A stretch of DNA of 64,000 bases from Caldilineaceae bacterium (lineage in GTDB: Bacteria > Chloroflexota > Anaerolineae > Caldilineales > Caldilineaceae): contig JAPOVP010000007.1 in assembly GCA_026708085.1 (NCBI GenBank), forward strand, positions 1 to 64,000, written 5' to 3'. The position numbers and the translations under genes are program-made. Positions 7,287-15,676 of the stretch are shown here, one piece after another (position 1 is the first letter of the stretch; each line of letters starts with the position of its first letter). Under the pieces are notes generated by a model, which had not been told where the DNA came from, ran no database searches, and saw only the letters and a list, made by a program, of their open reading frames with translations.

Positions 7287-8408
7287 ATGTCCCACCAGTA
7301 CACGGCCGCTGTCATAGGCGCTGGCATGGGAGGCAGAGTCAGCATGGCTGGCCTGGACGCGTCGCCCCGCTTCCAGCTTGCCGCCTTCGCCGATATCCAG
7401 GCCGAAGCGCGCGCAGACACCCAGGAAATGTACCCAGGCATCCGCGCCTTTTCGAGCCATCAAGAACTATTCTCGGCCTGCCCCACCGACATCGTCTGCG
7501 TCTCCACCTGGCCGCCCTCCCACCTGGAAGTGACCCAGGCCGCCCTGCAACTTCCTCTCAAAGGCATCCTTGTCGAAAAACCATTGGCGGACAACTTTGC
7601 CGTTGGCCGCCAGATCCTGGAGCTCATCCGCGCCAGAAACCTGCCCATGGCCGTACCCCATGGCCTCCTCGTCGCCGACCACAGCACCCAGGTCCTCCAA
7701 CGCGTCCACGACGGCGAGATCGGCCAGCTCAAACTCGTCGAAATCCAGTGCACCGGCTGGGACATCATCAACGCCGGCATCCACTGGCTCGACTTCTTCG
7801 TCGAACTGACCCACCGCGAACCCGTCGAATACGTCCTGGCCGCCTGCGATGCCAGTACCCGTACCTATCGAGACAGCATGCAGGTCGAAACGCTCGCCGT
7901 CACCTACGCACAGACCACCTCCGGCACCCGCGTCGTCATGAATACCGGCGACTATGTTTCTTTCTCCGAACCGGTTGAGAATACCCTCTTCCGCCTCGTC
8001 GGCACGCTCGGGACGATTGACTTCTACGGCTGGGAGAACCGTTACCGCATACTTAACGCCGAATATCCGCAAGGCCAACTGTTCGAATTCGACCCGGGCC
8101 CCACCGTCCTTCACCAGCGCCACCTCGAAAACCTCGCCGCCCAGATCGACCGCGCCCAACCTGACTACACGATCGCCGAAGGCTCGCTGGCCGCCCTCGA
8201 ACTCTGTGAAGCCGCCTACGTTTCCATTCGCAATGGCAGCGTGCCTGTCCCGCTTCCGCTCGACGACTTTACGCCCCCGCCCGCCGTCGACTGGCAGCCC
8301 GGCCTCCCCTACAGCGGCCAGGGCGGCGGTCGCAACGGACGCCGCCTGCCCCCTCGCCCGCAATCAGATGACCCAACCCTTCGCACCGCTCAGAAGGAGG
8401 ACAAATGA
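7287..8408 (+). CDS. Gfo/Idh/MocA family oxidoreductase
   Basis: This 373-residue NAD(P)-dependent dehydrogenase probably acts on a sugar or polyol. The N-terminal Rossmann fold shows VIGAGMGGR (residues 9-17), and the family EKP motif is present (LVEKPLADN, Lys98). GIHWLDFF in the C-terminal domain carries the expected active-site histidine. A strong Shine-Dalgarno (AAGGAG) precedes the ATG. Its stop overlaps the next gene's start by 4 bp (ATGA), so the two proteins are made together. The proline-rich C-terminal tail after about residue 335 is probably disordered. Confidence 0.85.
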   Translation: MSHQYTAAVIGAGMGGRVSMAGLDASPRFQLAAFADIQAEARADTQEMYPGIRAFSSHQELFSACPTDIVCVSTWPPSHLEVTQAALQLPLKGILVEKPLADNFAVGRQILELIRARNLPMAVPHGLLVADHSTQVLQRVHDGEIGQLKLVEIQCTGWDIINAGIHWLDFFVELTHREPVEYVLAACDASTRTYRDSMQVETLAVTYAQTTSGTRVVMNTGDYVSFSEPVENTLFRLVGTLGTIDFYGWENRYRILNAEYPQGQLFEFDPGPTVLHQRHLENLAAQIDRAQPDYTIAEGSLAALELCEAAYVSIRNGSVPVPLPLDDFTPPPAVDWQPGLPYSGQGGGRNGRRLPPRPQSDDPTLRTAQKEDK

Positions 8409-9493
8409 CTGCCCGCTTTGGCATCGTCGGCGCCGGCTGGCGCGTAAACTGGTTCCTGCGCGCCGCCCGCGCCCTGCCGGACAGGCTGCAGATCGCCGGT
8501 CTGGCCGCCCGCCGCCCCCAACGCGCCTTCGACCTGGTCGCCGGTTATGACGTAAATATCTACCGCTCACCCACCGAAATGATCGCCGCTGAAGTGCCCG
8601 ACTTCGTCGTCACCAGCGTTTCCTTGCCGGCCAATCCGCCCATCATCCGCCAGCTTGTAGAACAGGATATGCCCGTCCTGTCCGAAACGCCTCCCGCGAC
8701 CACCGTCGAAGAAATGATCGAACTTTGGGCTCTGCAGGAGCAGGGCGCCCGCATCCAGGTCGCAGAACAATACCATCGCCAGCCCCACCACGCCGCCCGC
8801 CTCGCCTTCGCCCACAGCGGACGTCTCGGACGCATCAGCCAGGTCCAGCTCTCCGCCTGCCACGGCTACCACGGCATCAGCCTCATCCGCCGTTTCCTCG
8901 GCATCGGCGCCGAGCAGGCCACAGTCACCGCCCGCCGTTTCACCTCTCCCATCGTCCAGAGCCCCGGTCGCGACGGCCTGCCTCCCGCAGAGAAGATTGT
9001 CGGGTCCGATCAACTCCTCGCCACCTTCGACTTCGGCGACCGCCTCGGCATTCTCGACTTCACTCCCGACCAGTACTTCTCCTATATTCGCGGCCAGCGC
9101 CTCCTTGTGCGCGGCGAGCGCGGCGAAATCATAGACAATCAGGCCGTCTATCTGCAAGACTACCTTACACCCATCCGCGTCCCCTTCACCCGCCACAGCG
9201 CCGGCCCCGACGGCAACCTCGAAGGTAACTACCTCAAGGGCATCCAGGCCGGCGAACACTGGTGGTACCGCAACCCCACCCTCCCCGCCGAGCTAACAGA
9301 CGACGAGATCGCCGTCGCCGACCTCCTCCTCCGCATGGCCGACTACGTCCGCGGCGGCGAAGAAGCCTACTCCCTCGCCGAAGCCTGCCAGGACCGCTAC
9401 CTCGACATCCTCGCCGCCCAGGCCGCCGACACCGGCCAACCGGTCCACTCCCAGCACCAGCCTTGGAGCAATGCCCTGTCTGCGCAAAGCTAA
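8405..9493 (+). CDS. Gfo/Idh/MocA-like protein with altered EKP motif
   Basis: This 362-residue protein has a Rossmann start GIVGAGWRVNWF and the family C-terminal alpha/beta domain (YFSYIRGQRLLVRGERGEI). Where the family has EKP it reads SETPPAT (Glu94-Thr95-Pro96), so the lysine expected to assist hydride transfer is missing. It may have lost dehydrogenase activity or act as a partner of the intact protein at 7287-8408, with which it overlaps by 4 bp. GGAGG precedes the ATG. Codon choice is strongly C-ending, like its neighbours. Confidence 0.8.
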   Translation: MTARFGIVGAGWRVNWFLRAARALPDRLQIAGLAARRPQRAFDLVAGYDVNIYRSPTEMIAAEVPDFVVTSVSLPANPPIIRQLVEQDMPVLSETPPATTVEEMIELWALQEQGARIQVAEQYHRQPHHAARLAFAHSGRLGRISQVQLSACHGYHGISLIRRFLGIGAEQATVTARRFTSPIVQSPGRDGLPPAEKIVGSDQLLATFDFGDRLGILDFTPDQYFSYIRGQRLLVRGERGEIIDNQAVYLQDYLTPIRVPFTRHSAGPDGNLEGNYLKGIQAGEHWWYRNPTLPAELTDDEIAVADLLLRMADYVRGGEEAYSLAEACQDRYLDILAAQAADTGQPVHSQHQPWSNALSAQS

Positions 9494-9654
9494 ACCTGCA
9501 TCATTTCCTTCGGCCCGCGGCTTCTCACTTCTCCCCCTGCACGTCTTTACTAGGGCTCGTTAACGACTGTCTGAACAACGACTTCCGTCTGCCAATTGCG
9601 ATTGATCATCAAATGGCGGCGCAGCTACGCAAAGAAAACCCGGCACGCCTCTAG
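9494..9654. other. Short intergenic gap, nothing recognised
   Basis: No gene, terminator hairpin or repeat stands out between the second Gfo/Idh gene and the degenerate repeat tract that starts at about 9655. Confidence 0.6.
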
Positions 9655-9930
9655 CGCTCTCCGCGCCCCTTCGCGTCCTCCGCGGACAGCAAGATGTTCT
9701 TCGCGCCCCTTCGCGTGCATTCGCGGATAAAAAAGGTGTTCTCCGCGTCCTCCGCGGACAAAAAGGTGTTCTTCGTGGTCCTTAGCGGCCCTTCGTGGAT
9801 CAAAAAAGGTGTTCTCCGCGTCCCTCCGCGTCCTCCGCGGACAGCAAGGTGTTCTTCGCGCCCCTTCGCGTGCCTTCTAGGACAAAAAAAAGGTGTTCTC
9901 CTCATCCCTCCGCGTCCTCCTACGCAATAC
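9655..9930. repeat. Degenerate tandem repeat tract of the 'CGCGTCCTCCGCGGA' type
   Basis: At least five imperfect units alternate two phrases: CGCCCCTTCGCGT or CGTCCTCCGCGGA, then an A-rich AAAAAAGGTGTTCT. The period is near 45 bp but drifts. The same phrases occur at 310-400 and 1140-1256. The tract gives an open minus-strand frame rich in GREE, RRTPF and SAEDAE words, which I regard as an artefact rather than a protein. Confidence 0.75.
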
Positions 9931-10413
9931 GGATCACGCACACAGCAGGCTTTCACATAGAACGAACGGAACGAACGCGAATCCAATCGATCTGCGCAAC
10001 CGCCGCGCCTGCCCTCGCGGCCGATTTTTCCCGTTTGATTCATGACTAAATATTATTTACAATGGTGCTGACTTCTCCGCATTGAAATACTGTATAAAAA
10101 CATAGCTAAGGAGAATCACGAGATGTAAGAGCCCAAATGAGTCCCCAACTTTCCCCCCGTCGAGGATGGGCGCCGGGAACTGCTGTCAGCGTGCTATCCG
10201 CACTTCAGACCGCTCAACAGGTCTTGGCAGCCCGCTGTCCTGTTGAGTAATCTTCACCGCTTCATGTTGAGGAGTAGACGTCGGCTTGCATTTGTCCCAC
10301 TGAAATCACCACAGAGTTGATCGCTTTTTCCACGTGTTCAGTACGCCTGTGCCCCTATCGAACAGGGGGACAAACGACACGGATCAATCTTCTACGGTCT
10401 GAGGAGGGCCACC
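9931..10413 (+). other. Long leader region of sugar importer operon
   Basis: No gene is visible. From about 10040 the sequence becomes AT-richer (AAATATTATTTACAATGG, GTATAAAAACATAG), a likely promoter zone. At 10109-10130 an AAGGAG stands 9 bp before an ATG that is followed at once by TAA, a start-stop arrangement. The remaining 280 bp to the binding-protein gene show no terminator-like hairpin. The gene itself has a strong GAGGAGG site at 10401-10407. Confidence 0.4.
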
Positions 10414-11850
10414 ATGAATGCGAAACGCTTGAATCGACGTGACTTTTTGAAGACGACGGGAACTGTGACAGGCGCTTCTCTGCTGGCGGCATGTGTTGCG
10501 CCGGCCGCCCCCGCCCCGGCAGGAGAGCAAGCGGCCGCCGAAGAGCCCATGGCGGAAGAAGGCTCGGTTGCAATGTGGAGTATGAGCTTCCCGCCGCACG
10601 AGTGGATGATGGGGGCAGCGATCGAAGTATTCCAGGAAGCAGGAGAGCGCGGGTTCACATTGGACTATCAGCCGCAACCCGGCCAGTACAGCGCAAAACT
10701 GCGCGCCGCCATGTCGGCCGATGAGGCCCCCGACATCTTCGTCATGCACGGGACCGCACTGCTGGAGCTGGCCCTGGCTGGGCATATCGCTCCGGTGACG
10801 CCTGACATCGTGACACTGGAGCAGGCCAAAAGAGAGTTCATGCCCGAAACCTATCTGCAGTCTCTCTACGATGGCAACCTCTACGCCATTGGTGTGCCCG
10901 ACCCACCTGGCGACGCCGGTTTGGTCGCCAACCTGGATCACCTTGAGGAGGCCGGGCTGGAGCACCTGACGGTCTTCGAAAACATCGACCAGATGCTGGA
11001 CTACGCAGAGCAACTGGTCATCAGAGAAGGGGATGACATACTGCGCGCCGGCTTGATGTTTACAGGCGATGGGAACAACCCGATTTATTGGCTTAGCGCC
11101 ATTATCGATCTGGGCGGTACCTGGTTCGACAATGACAACCAGGTTTTCACCCTGCAGACAGCCGAATCTACCGCGGCGATGCAGTTTTTCTATGACGTGG
11201 TTTGGGAAAAACGACTCGATGACCCCGCTCTTGGCAACAACAGCTCTGATGCCTTGGCCCAGGGCCTGGCGAGCCTGGCCTTCAAATGGCCGGAGTTCGT
11301 GCCCTATTCAGGCACCGCCTTCCCCGGTCTGAGACTGGGATTCATCGTCAAGCCGGGATTTACCGAAGGCAAGCCGGCTATCTTCAACCACTCCGATACA
11401 TGGAACTTGGCCGTCTGGTCTGGCACCGAGAACAAAGATAGTGTCACCGAGTTTCTCTCCTATTGCGCCCAGCGCGAAGTGCAGCGCGCCATGCTGGAGC
11501 AGAATCCGGGTATCTCCCCCCTCAAGGAGATCAACTTCAATGACGACTTCTTTGTCACCGGCAAGGGCGCATATCTGGCCCCCGTGTTGGACGCCATCAC
11601 CAAGGGGCAGTACCGCTACTACGGACCGTTCGGCAACATGGATACGCTCGAGTACGATATCATGTGGCCTGTCATGAACAGAATGCTTCAGCAGGAGCTG
11701 ACGGTTGAGGAGACCCTGGTCGAAATGGAAAACGCGCTGAACGATGAAATGGCGCAGTACCAGGACAAATATCCAGGCCTGGATCCGGTTCAGATCCAGT
11801 GGGATGGCTTGCCGGCTGAACTGATGGAAGGGATCCCCATGCAAGGGTAA
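10414..11850 (+). CDS. Extracellular solute-binding protein (family 1), Tat lipoprotein
   Basis: This 478-residue receptor of a carbohydrate ABC importer is anchored outside the membrane. The N-terminus has a twin-arginine motif (LNRRDFLKT) and a lipobox (SLLAAC, Cys27), followed by an Ala/Pro/Glu linker. Such Tat-exported, lipid-anchored binding proteins are common in Chloroflexota. The body matches family 1 proteins (MalE/UgpB-like), with SADEAPDIFVMHG and the C-terminal YPGLDPVQIQWDG. A strong GAGGAGG precedes the ATG. Two permeases follow but no ATPase, so the importer must borrow a shared MsmX-type ATPase encoded elsewhere. The sugar is not evident. Confidence 0.9.
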   Translation: MNAKRLNRRDFLKTTGTVTGASLLAACVAPAAPAPAGEQAAAEEPMAEEGSVAMWSMSFPPHEWMMGAAIEVFQEAGERGFTLDYQPQPGQYSAKLRAAMSADEAPDIFVMHGTALLELALAGHIAPVTPDIVTLEQAKREFMPETYLQSLYDGNLYAIGVPDPPGDAGLVANLDHLEEAGLEHLTVFENIDQMLDYAEQLVIREGDDILRAGLMFTGDGNNPIYWLSAIIDLGGTWFDNDNQVFTLQTAESTAAMQFFYDVVWEKRLDDPALGNNSSDALAQGLASLAFKWPEFVPYSGTAFPGLRLGFIVKPGFTEGKPAIFNHSDTWNLAVWSGTENKDSVTEFLSYCAQREVQRAMLEQNPGISPLKEINFNDDFFVTGKGAYLAPVLDAITKGQYRYYGPFGNMDTLEYDIMWPVMNRMLQQELTVEETLVEMENALNDEMAQYQDKYPGLDPVQIQWDGLPAELMEGIPMQG

Positions 11851-11987
11851 AGCGGATGGCACTCTCCAGGTAGGATGCCGTCCACAGGTATCGGGGATTG
11901 GGGAAGCGCCGAACACTGACCACTCTCGGGCCCCCAATCCCCTGCTACAGTTTCCCTCCAGCCGTCACACTTTGGGGAGGTTCAGGG

Positions 11988-12932
11988 TTGACAACGATTG
12001 AAGAATCGCGCGGCGATCAAACGACAGAACGGACCGGAAATGTCCTGTTGAACCGCCTGCGCGTGCCCCGTAACGCCTTTCCGTGGCTCGTGCTGACCCC
12101 AATCCTGTTGTACTATTTCCTCTTCCTGATCTATCCGATTCTATATGCCGTCTGGGTCAGCCTCCACCTCTGGATCATTGAAGACCCCAGCGCCAGCCAG
12201 TTTGTCCTCTTCAGAAACTATAGCGATCTCCTGCTGCCTACTTCCCGCTTCCAGGACGCATTCAGAAACACGATCGTCTATGTCATTGTCCGCACAGTCG
12301 CTCTGGTGCCGCTGGGCCTTCTGACCGCCCTGTTGCTGTACCAGTTTCGACGTACGCAGCGCTTCTATCTCTTCTGCGTCTTTGCACCAATCGTCTGTCC
12401 CAGCGCCGCCATCGCCGTTCTCTGGAAATGGCTCTACCATCCGCGCTTTGGGCCGATCAATGCCCAGTTGGCGGAGCTTGGTCTCCCGCGCCAGGGGTTC
12501 ATAACCGAGGCCAACCAGGCCCTCTATTCCGTCGTAGCCGTCGACATCTGGCAACACATCGGCTTCGGGGCCGTCATCTTCCTGGCAGGACTGATGAGTA
12601 TCCCTGAACAGCTGTTGGAGGCAGCCCGCATCGACGGCGCCAGTCGCTGGCAGCTTTTCTGGAGAATTACGCTGCCTCTTCTCTCCCATACGACGCTCTT
12701 CGTGACCGTCATCACGCTGATCGGCTCCTTCCAGGTCTTCGACCTGATCCTGGTCATGACTTCAGGCGGCCCCGGGTACGCAACCTATGTACTCTCCTAT
12801 CTGATCTATAACGAAGGCATTTTGCGGACCGACATGGGGGCCGCGTCGGCGATCTCGCTGGTGATGTTTGCCATCATCATGATCTTTACCGTAATTCAGT
12901 TTCGCCTGCTGCGTCCCAGGTGGGAGTATTAG
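11988..12932 (+). CDS. Sugar ABC transporter permease, MalF/UgpA type
   Basis: This 314-residue permease has a long N-terminal hydrophobic segment (LVLTPILLYYFLFLIYPIL) and five more, with the EAA loop EAARIDGASRWQLFWRI near residue 210 where the ATPase docks. I start it at the TTG at 11988: GGGGAGG lies 7 bp before it, whereas the open frame extending back to 11898 has no ribosome-binding site and encodes nothing family-like. It is the middle gene of a binding protein/permease/permease operon. Confidence 0.85.
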   Translation: MTTIEESRGDQTTERTGNVLLNRLRVPRNAFPWLVLTPILLYYFLFLIYPILYAVWVSLHLWIIEDPSASQFVLFRNYSDLLLPTSRFQDAFRNTIVYVIVRTVALVPLGLLTALLLYQFRRTQRFYLFCVFAPIVCPSAAIAVLWKWLYHPRFGPINAQLAELGLPRQGFITEANQALYSVVAVDIWQHIGFGAVIFLAGLMSIPEQLLEAARIDGASRWQLFWRITLPLLSHTTLFVTVITLIGSFQVFDLILVMTSGGPGYATYVLSYLIYNEGILRTDMGAASAISLVMFAIIMIFTVIQFRLLRPRWEY

Positions 12933-13057
12933 GCCCATATACCGGTTAGGTCGCCAAAAGATTGTCCCGGCCTGCAATGGTCACTCCCAACGACAGCTGA
13001 CGAATTGGGTATCTGAAACGGAAAGCCGGGAACTGCAAGAAGGACGAGCCATCACCT

Positions 13058-13915
13058 ATGTTTGAAAATGGCATTTCGCCCAGGACGTTGGGCAAGGGAA
13101 ACATATCGTTCGAGCGGATTGTCCTCACGCTCGTCATGCTTGCGATCGCCGCGGGAATGTTTGTGCCCTTCATCTGGATGGTGCTCTCGTCGTTCAAGCC
13201 ATACCAGGAAATCCTTTCCCTGAAACCGACGCTCTGGCCCAAAGGGTTCACCGTGGGAAACTATACTACGTTGACGGGCGAGCTTCCTTTCTTGCGCTAT
13301 TTTCTCAACAGCGCTGGCGTTTCGTCAGTCGTAACCCTCGTCATCCTCTTTACAAGCTCATTATGTGGATATGTTTTCGCCAAGTTTGACTTCGCCTTCA
13401 AGGAACTGATCTTCATGACCATCATCAGCAGCATGATGGTTCCCTTTGCAGTCGTCGTTCTGCCTCTCTACTTTCTCATCGCCCGGTTGGGAATGCTTGA
13501 TACCTACCTGGGCCTGGTGGTCCCCTTCATGGTCAACGCCTTTGGCATCTTCCTCATGCGCCAGTTCATGGAGGGCATTCCCCGCGATCTTGTCGATGCC
13601 GGGCGCGTGGACGGCGCCGGCGAGATGTGGATCTATTGGCGAATTATGCTCCCTCTTTCCCTCAATGCGCTCTCCGCCCTGGGCGTCTTTGTCTTTCTCT
13701 GGTCCTGGAACTCTTTGTGGTGGCCGTTCATGATCATCTCGGTAAGCGAACTGCGCACGCTGCCGCTTGGCATCGCCACCCTGGCCTGGGAATATGCCAC
13801 TCGCGTAGATCTGGTCATCACCGGCGCAACCATCGGCGTAGTCCCGATACTGATCCTCTTCGCCCTGATGACGCGCACAATTGTGCGCGGCGTAGCCTTG
13901 ACCGGCATGAAATAA
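13058..13915 (+). CDS. Sugar ABC transporter permease, MalG/UgpE type
   Basis: This 285-residue second permease shows the usual order: an N-terminal segment (IVLTLVMLAIAAGMFVPFIW), the FKPYQEI linker, five further hydrophobic stretches and the EAA-type loop (DAGRVDGAGEMWIYWRI) around residue 188. The 125-bp gap to the first permease contains no gene or terminator. No ATPase follows; the next 1.7 kb is non-coding. Confidence 0.88.
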   Translation: MFENGISPRTLGKGNISFERIVLTLVMLAIAAGMFVPFIWMVLSSFKPYQEILSLKPTLWPKGFTVGNYTTLTGELPFLRYFLNSAGVSSVVTLVILFTSSLCGYVFAKFDFAFKELIFMTIISSMMVPFAVVVLPLYFLIARLGMLDTYLGLVVPFMVNAFGIFLMRQFMEGIPRDLVDAGRVDGAGEMWIYWRIMLPLSLNALSALGVFVFLWSWNSLWWPFMIISVSELRTLPLGIATLAWEYATRVDLVITGATIGVVPILILFALMTRTIVRGVALTGMK

Positions 13916-14334
13916 CAAGACTAGGCAGCTTACCAGGAGTCCCTCTCGGTCTGGAACGTTCCCAAACCCACCCCCATCCTCCCCCAGGATTCACTTCTTC
14001 TCTGAAAGTGACTGATTCACCCGCACACCGGTCGAGCAGCGCCTGAGCGCCCACACGCGACCAGTGCATCCCAGACCGCCCGAATCGCTGCGCCACGACG
14101 CCCATGCTCTCCTGTCCCAAGCCGCCGACGCCGCCCAACCCCAATCCCTCTCCCCTCATAGCAAGACCTGACATCACCAACCATTGACCACCGTAGGCGT
14201 GCAGTTCAAAATGGGGGTGACTTCTCCTACACGTCCGGCAGCAACGAAACCATAGCTATTCCGCGTTCAGCTATGAAGCAATGGTAACGCCGTCTCTGAC
14301 CACTAACCACTGCAGTTCTGGGCGGTCGGGCCTT

Positions 14335-14377
14335 CGGCCCTCCCTTATGCGGGGGGACTCCCCTCGCAACGCCCCCC
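14335..14377. repeat. GC hairpin, repeat family 2, degenerate copy
   Basis: CCCTCCCTTATGC, a run of six G, ACTCCCCTCGC and AACGCCCCCC match the copy at 3-45. The stem here (14349-14367) is imperfect. Confidence 0.5.
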
Positions 14378-14528
14378 TTCAACACCAGCCTCATCCACCG
14401 TGCTGCCTCTTCCCCACCATCGTGCCTGCTCGACACTATTCCCCCCAACCGGTCCCGCCAACACAGACCTCATGCCCGCCCAGCCCCCCCCTCATGCGTC
14501 GTCTTCACCACACCCTTGAAACGGACCC

Positions 14529-14553
14529 GTAGGGGCAGGCCTTGTGCCTGCCC
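14529..14553. repeat. GTAGGGGC hairpin repeat, CAGGC type
   Basis: Perfect 8-bp stem GGGCAGGC/GCCTGCCC with the CTTGT loop, identical to the copy at 5231-5255. Confidence 0.8.
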
Positions 14554-14598
14554 TCGCCCCCCTCATGCGCCATCTTCATCACACCGCCAAACGATCCC

Positions 14599-14622
14599 GT
14601 AGGGGCACCCCTTGTGGGTGCC
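14599..14622. repeat. GTAGGGGC hairpin repeat, CACCC type
   Basis: Stem GGGCACCC/GGGTGCC with the CTTGT loop, losing only the last pair. It lies 46 bp after a CAGGC-type copy in the same orientation. Confidence 0.8.
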
Positions 14623-14739
14623 TCACTCAAGGGCGCTTTGTGAAACTTTGTGACTCTCGTGGAAGGACAACATGATGGGACCGCAAGTACCAGTCCAGAC
14701 AAATGCCAACGACTCCTGACCACTGACCCGCGGTTCCTC

Positions 14740-15590
14740 AGGCCAATTGTATCAAGAACAGTGTTATAATAGCCTGGTGCCGAAATATCAATTGGCATTA
14801 CTGAGACCGTACTGTCATCACCAAACCATGACTGACGCTGCTGGCAGCGAATCCGAAGTCAGGGGAGGACCCTTCCAAGACTGGTAACTGCCCAGTACCC
14901 AACCAAGACAGCGTGGAAACGTGCGCGAAGCCAAGCGCAAAAGTCCAGGAAAAGGAGTACTGCCCGCCCTGACCCGCCCTGACCCGACATTATCCTACAT
15001 AACCCGACTTGACCCGACATGAAACGTCCAGTTCCTCCCACCAGGTCAGAGTTCGTACAACTCTCGTACAACGCACGCACACACTCGTCCGGCCTCGCCA
15101 GCGCCGGCGAGGCCATAATCACAGCCCATCCCGTAAATCCCATGAATCACAGTTCAGACAACCCGCAAACGCTCATAAACTCTCGTCCAACGCTCATACG
15201 AGACAACCAGCGCCTGCCAGCCTCTAATCACGGTTAATCCCTTAAATCCCATAAAATCACAGTTCAGACAACACGTAAACGCTTATGAACGCTCGTAAAC
15301 TCTCATACACTCTCGTCCACCACACAGATGAGAAATCCGCCAAGGTCGGCATCGCTGCCAAACGCATACGGGCCGGCTGGAATTAGAAACATCTTCCAAA
15401 GGTGCCACACAACTGAGATGCGATTGCCCTGCCCCAACATAAATACGTCCCCTGTGGGCGCCTGCTGTGTGCTAAAATAGTGACCGCATTCAGACGAAAT
15501 GGCACTGGCCCTGGCAAGCCGGCTCTTGTCAAAGGAAAATCCGAATACGTAGAAAGACAACTGTAGTTCAGTCATTTGCCGAATGTCTGA
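14740..15590. repeat. Long direct repeat R1, left copy
   Basis: This stretch aligns in order with 19740-20715 (R2). Shared blocks, all read on the plus strand, include TATAATAGC(C/T)TGGTGCCGAAAT, GGGGAGGACCCTTCCAAGAC, a cluster of 'CCCGACTT' words, 'AGTTCAGACA' phrases, CTCGTAAAC-type words, and a 240-bp 3' block from GAGAAATCCGCCA to GGCCCTGGCAAGC. Identity by eye is roughly three quarters. No gene can be assigned. The minus-strand frame at 15303-15575 is open, but its counterpart in R2 differs by amino-acid-changing substitutions. Confidence 0.65.
15160..15310. repeat. CTCGTAAAC-type short tandem words in R1
   Basis: Imperfect 10-bp units such as CTCATAAACT, CTCGTCCAAC, CTCGTAAACT and CTCTCATACA recur here. 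The matching tract in R2 (20411-20467) has cleaner units. 'AATCACAGTTCAGACAA' phrases at about 15140 and 15250 interrupt it and recur at 20390 and 52030. Confidence 0.5.
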
Positions 15591-15676
15591 CTGTCCCTAT
15601 CTGATCAAAGACAGCGGAAGACAATTTGCGAAGTCAAACTGCTTTGTCAGAAAAGACCCGTTTTGGCGCGACATGT

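Larger units (their letters stand above)
13916..14739. other. Intergenic stretch with hairpin repeats, no gene seen
   Basis: About 820 bp follow the permease without a credible gene. The stretch holds a copy of the GC hairpin family 2 (about 14335-14377) and two GTAGGGGC repeats of different stem types (14529-14553 and 14599-14622). A short phrase at about 14210 (GTGACTTCTCC) resembles one at 10067. Confidence 0.65.

Noticed and set aside
9655-9930. Possible CRISPR array
   Set aside because: Units drift in length and sequence, there are no uniform spacers, and no cas genes are nearby.
9651-10043. 130-codon minus-strand frame across the repeat tract
   Set aside because: Its sequence is a translation of degenerate repeats (GREE, RRTPF, SAEDA words) with no start signal or fold.
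14505-14798. 97-codon minus-strand frame in the intergenic zone
   Set aside because: Part of it is the hairpin repeat read as protein (PTRGAPTG), and its R2 counterpart shows no conserved coding pattern.
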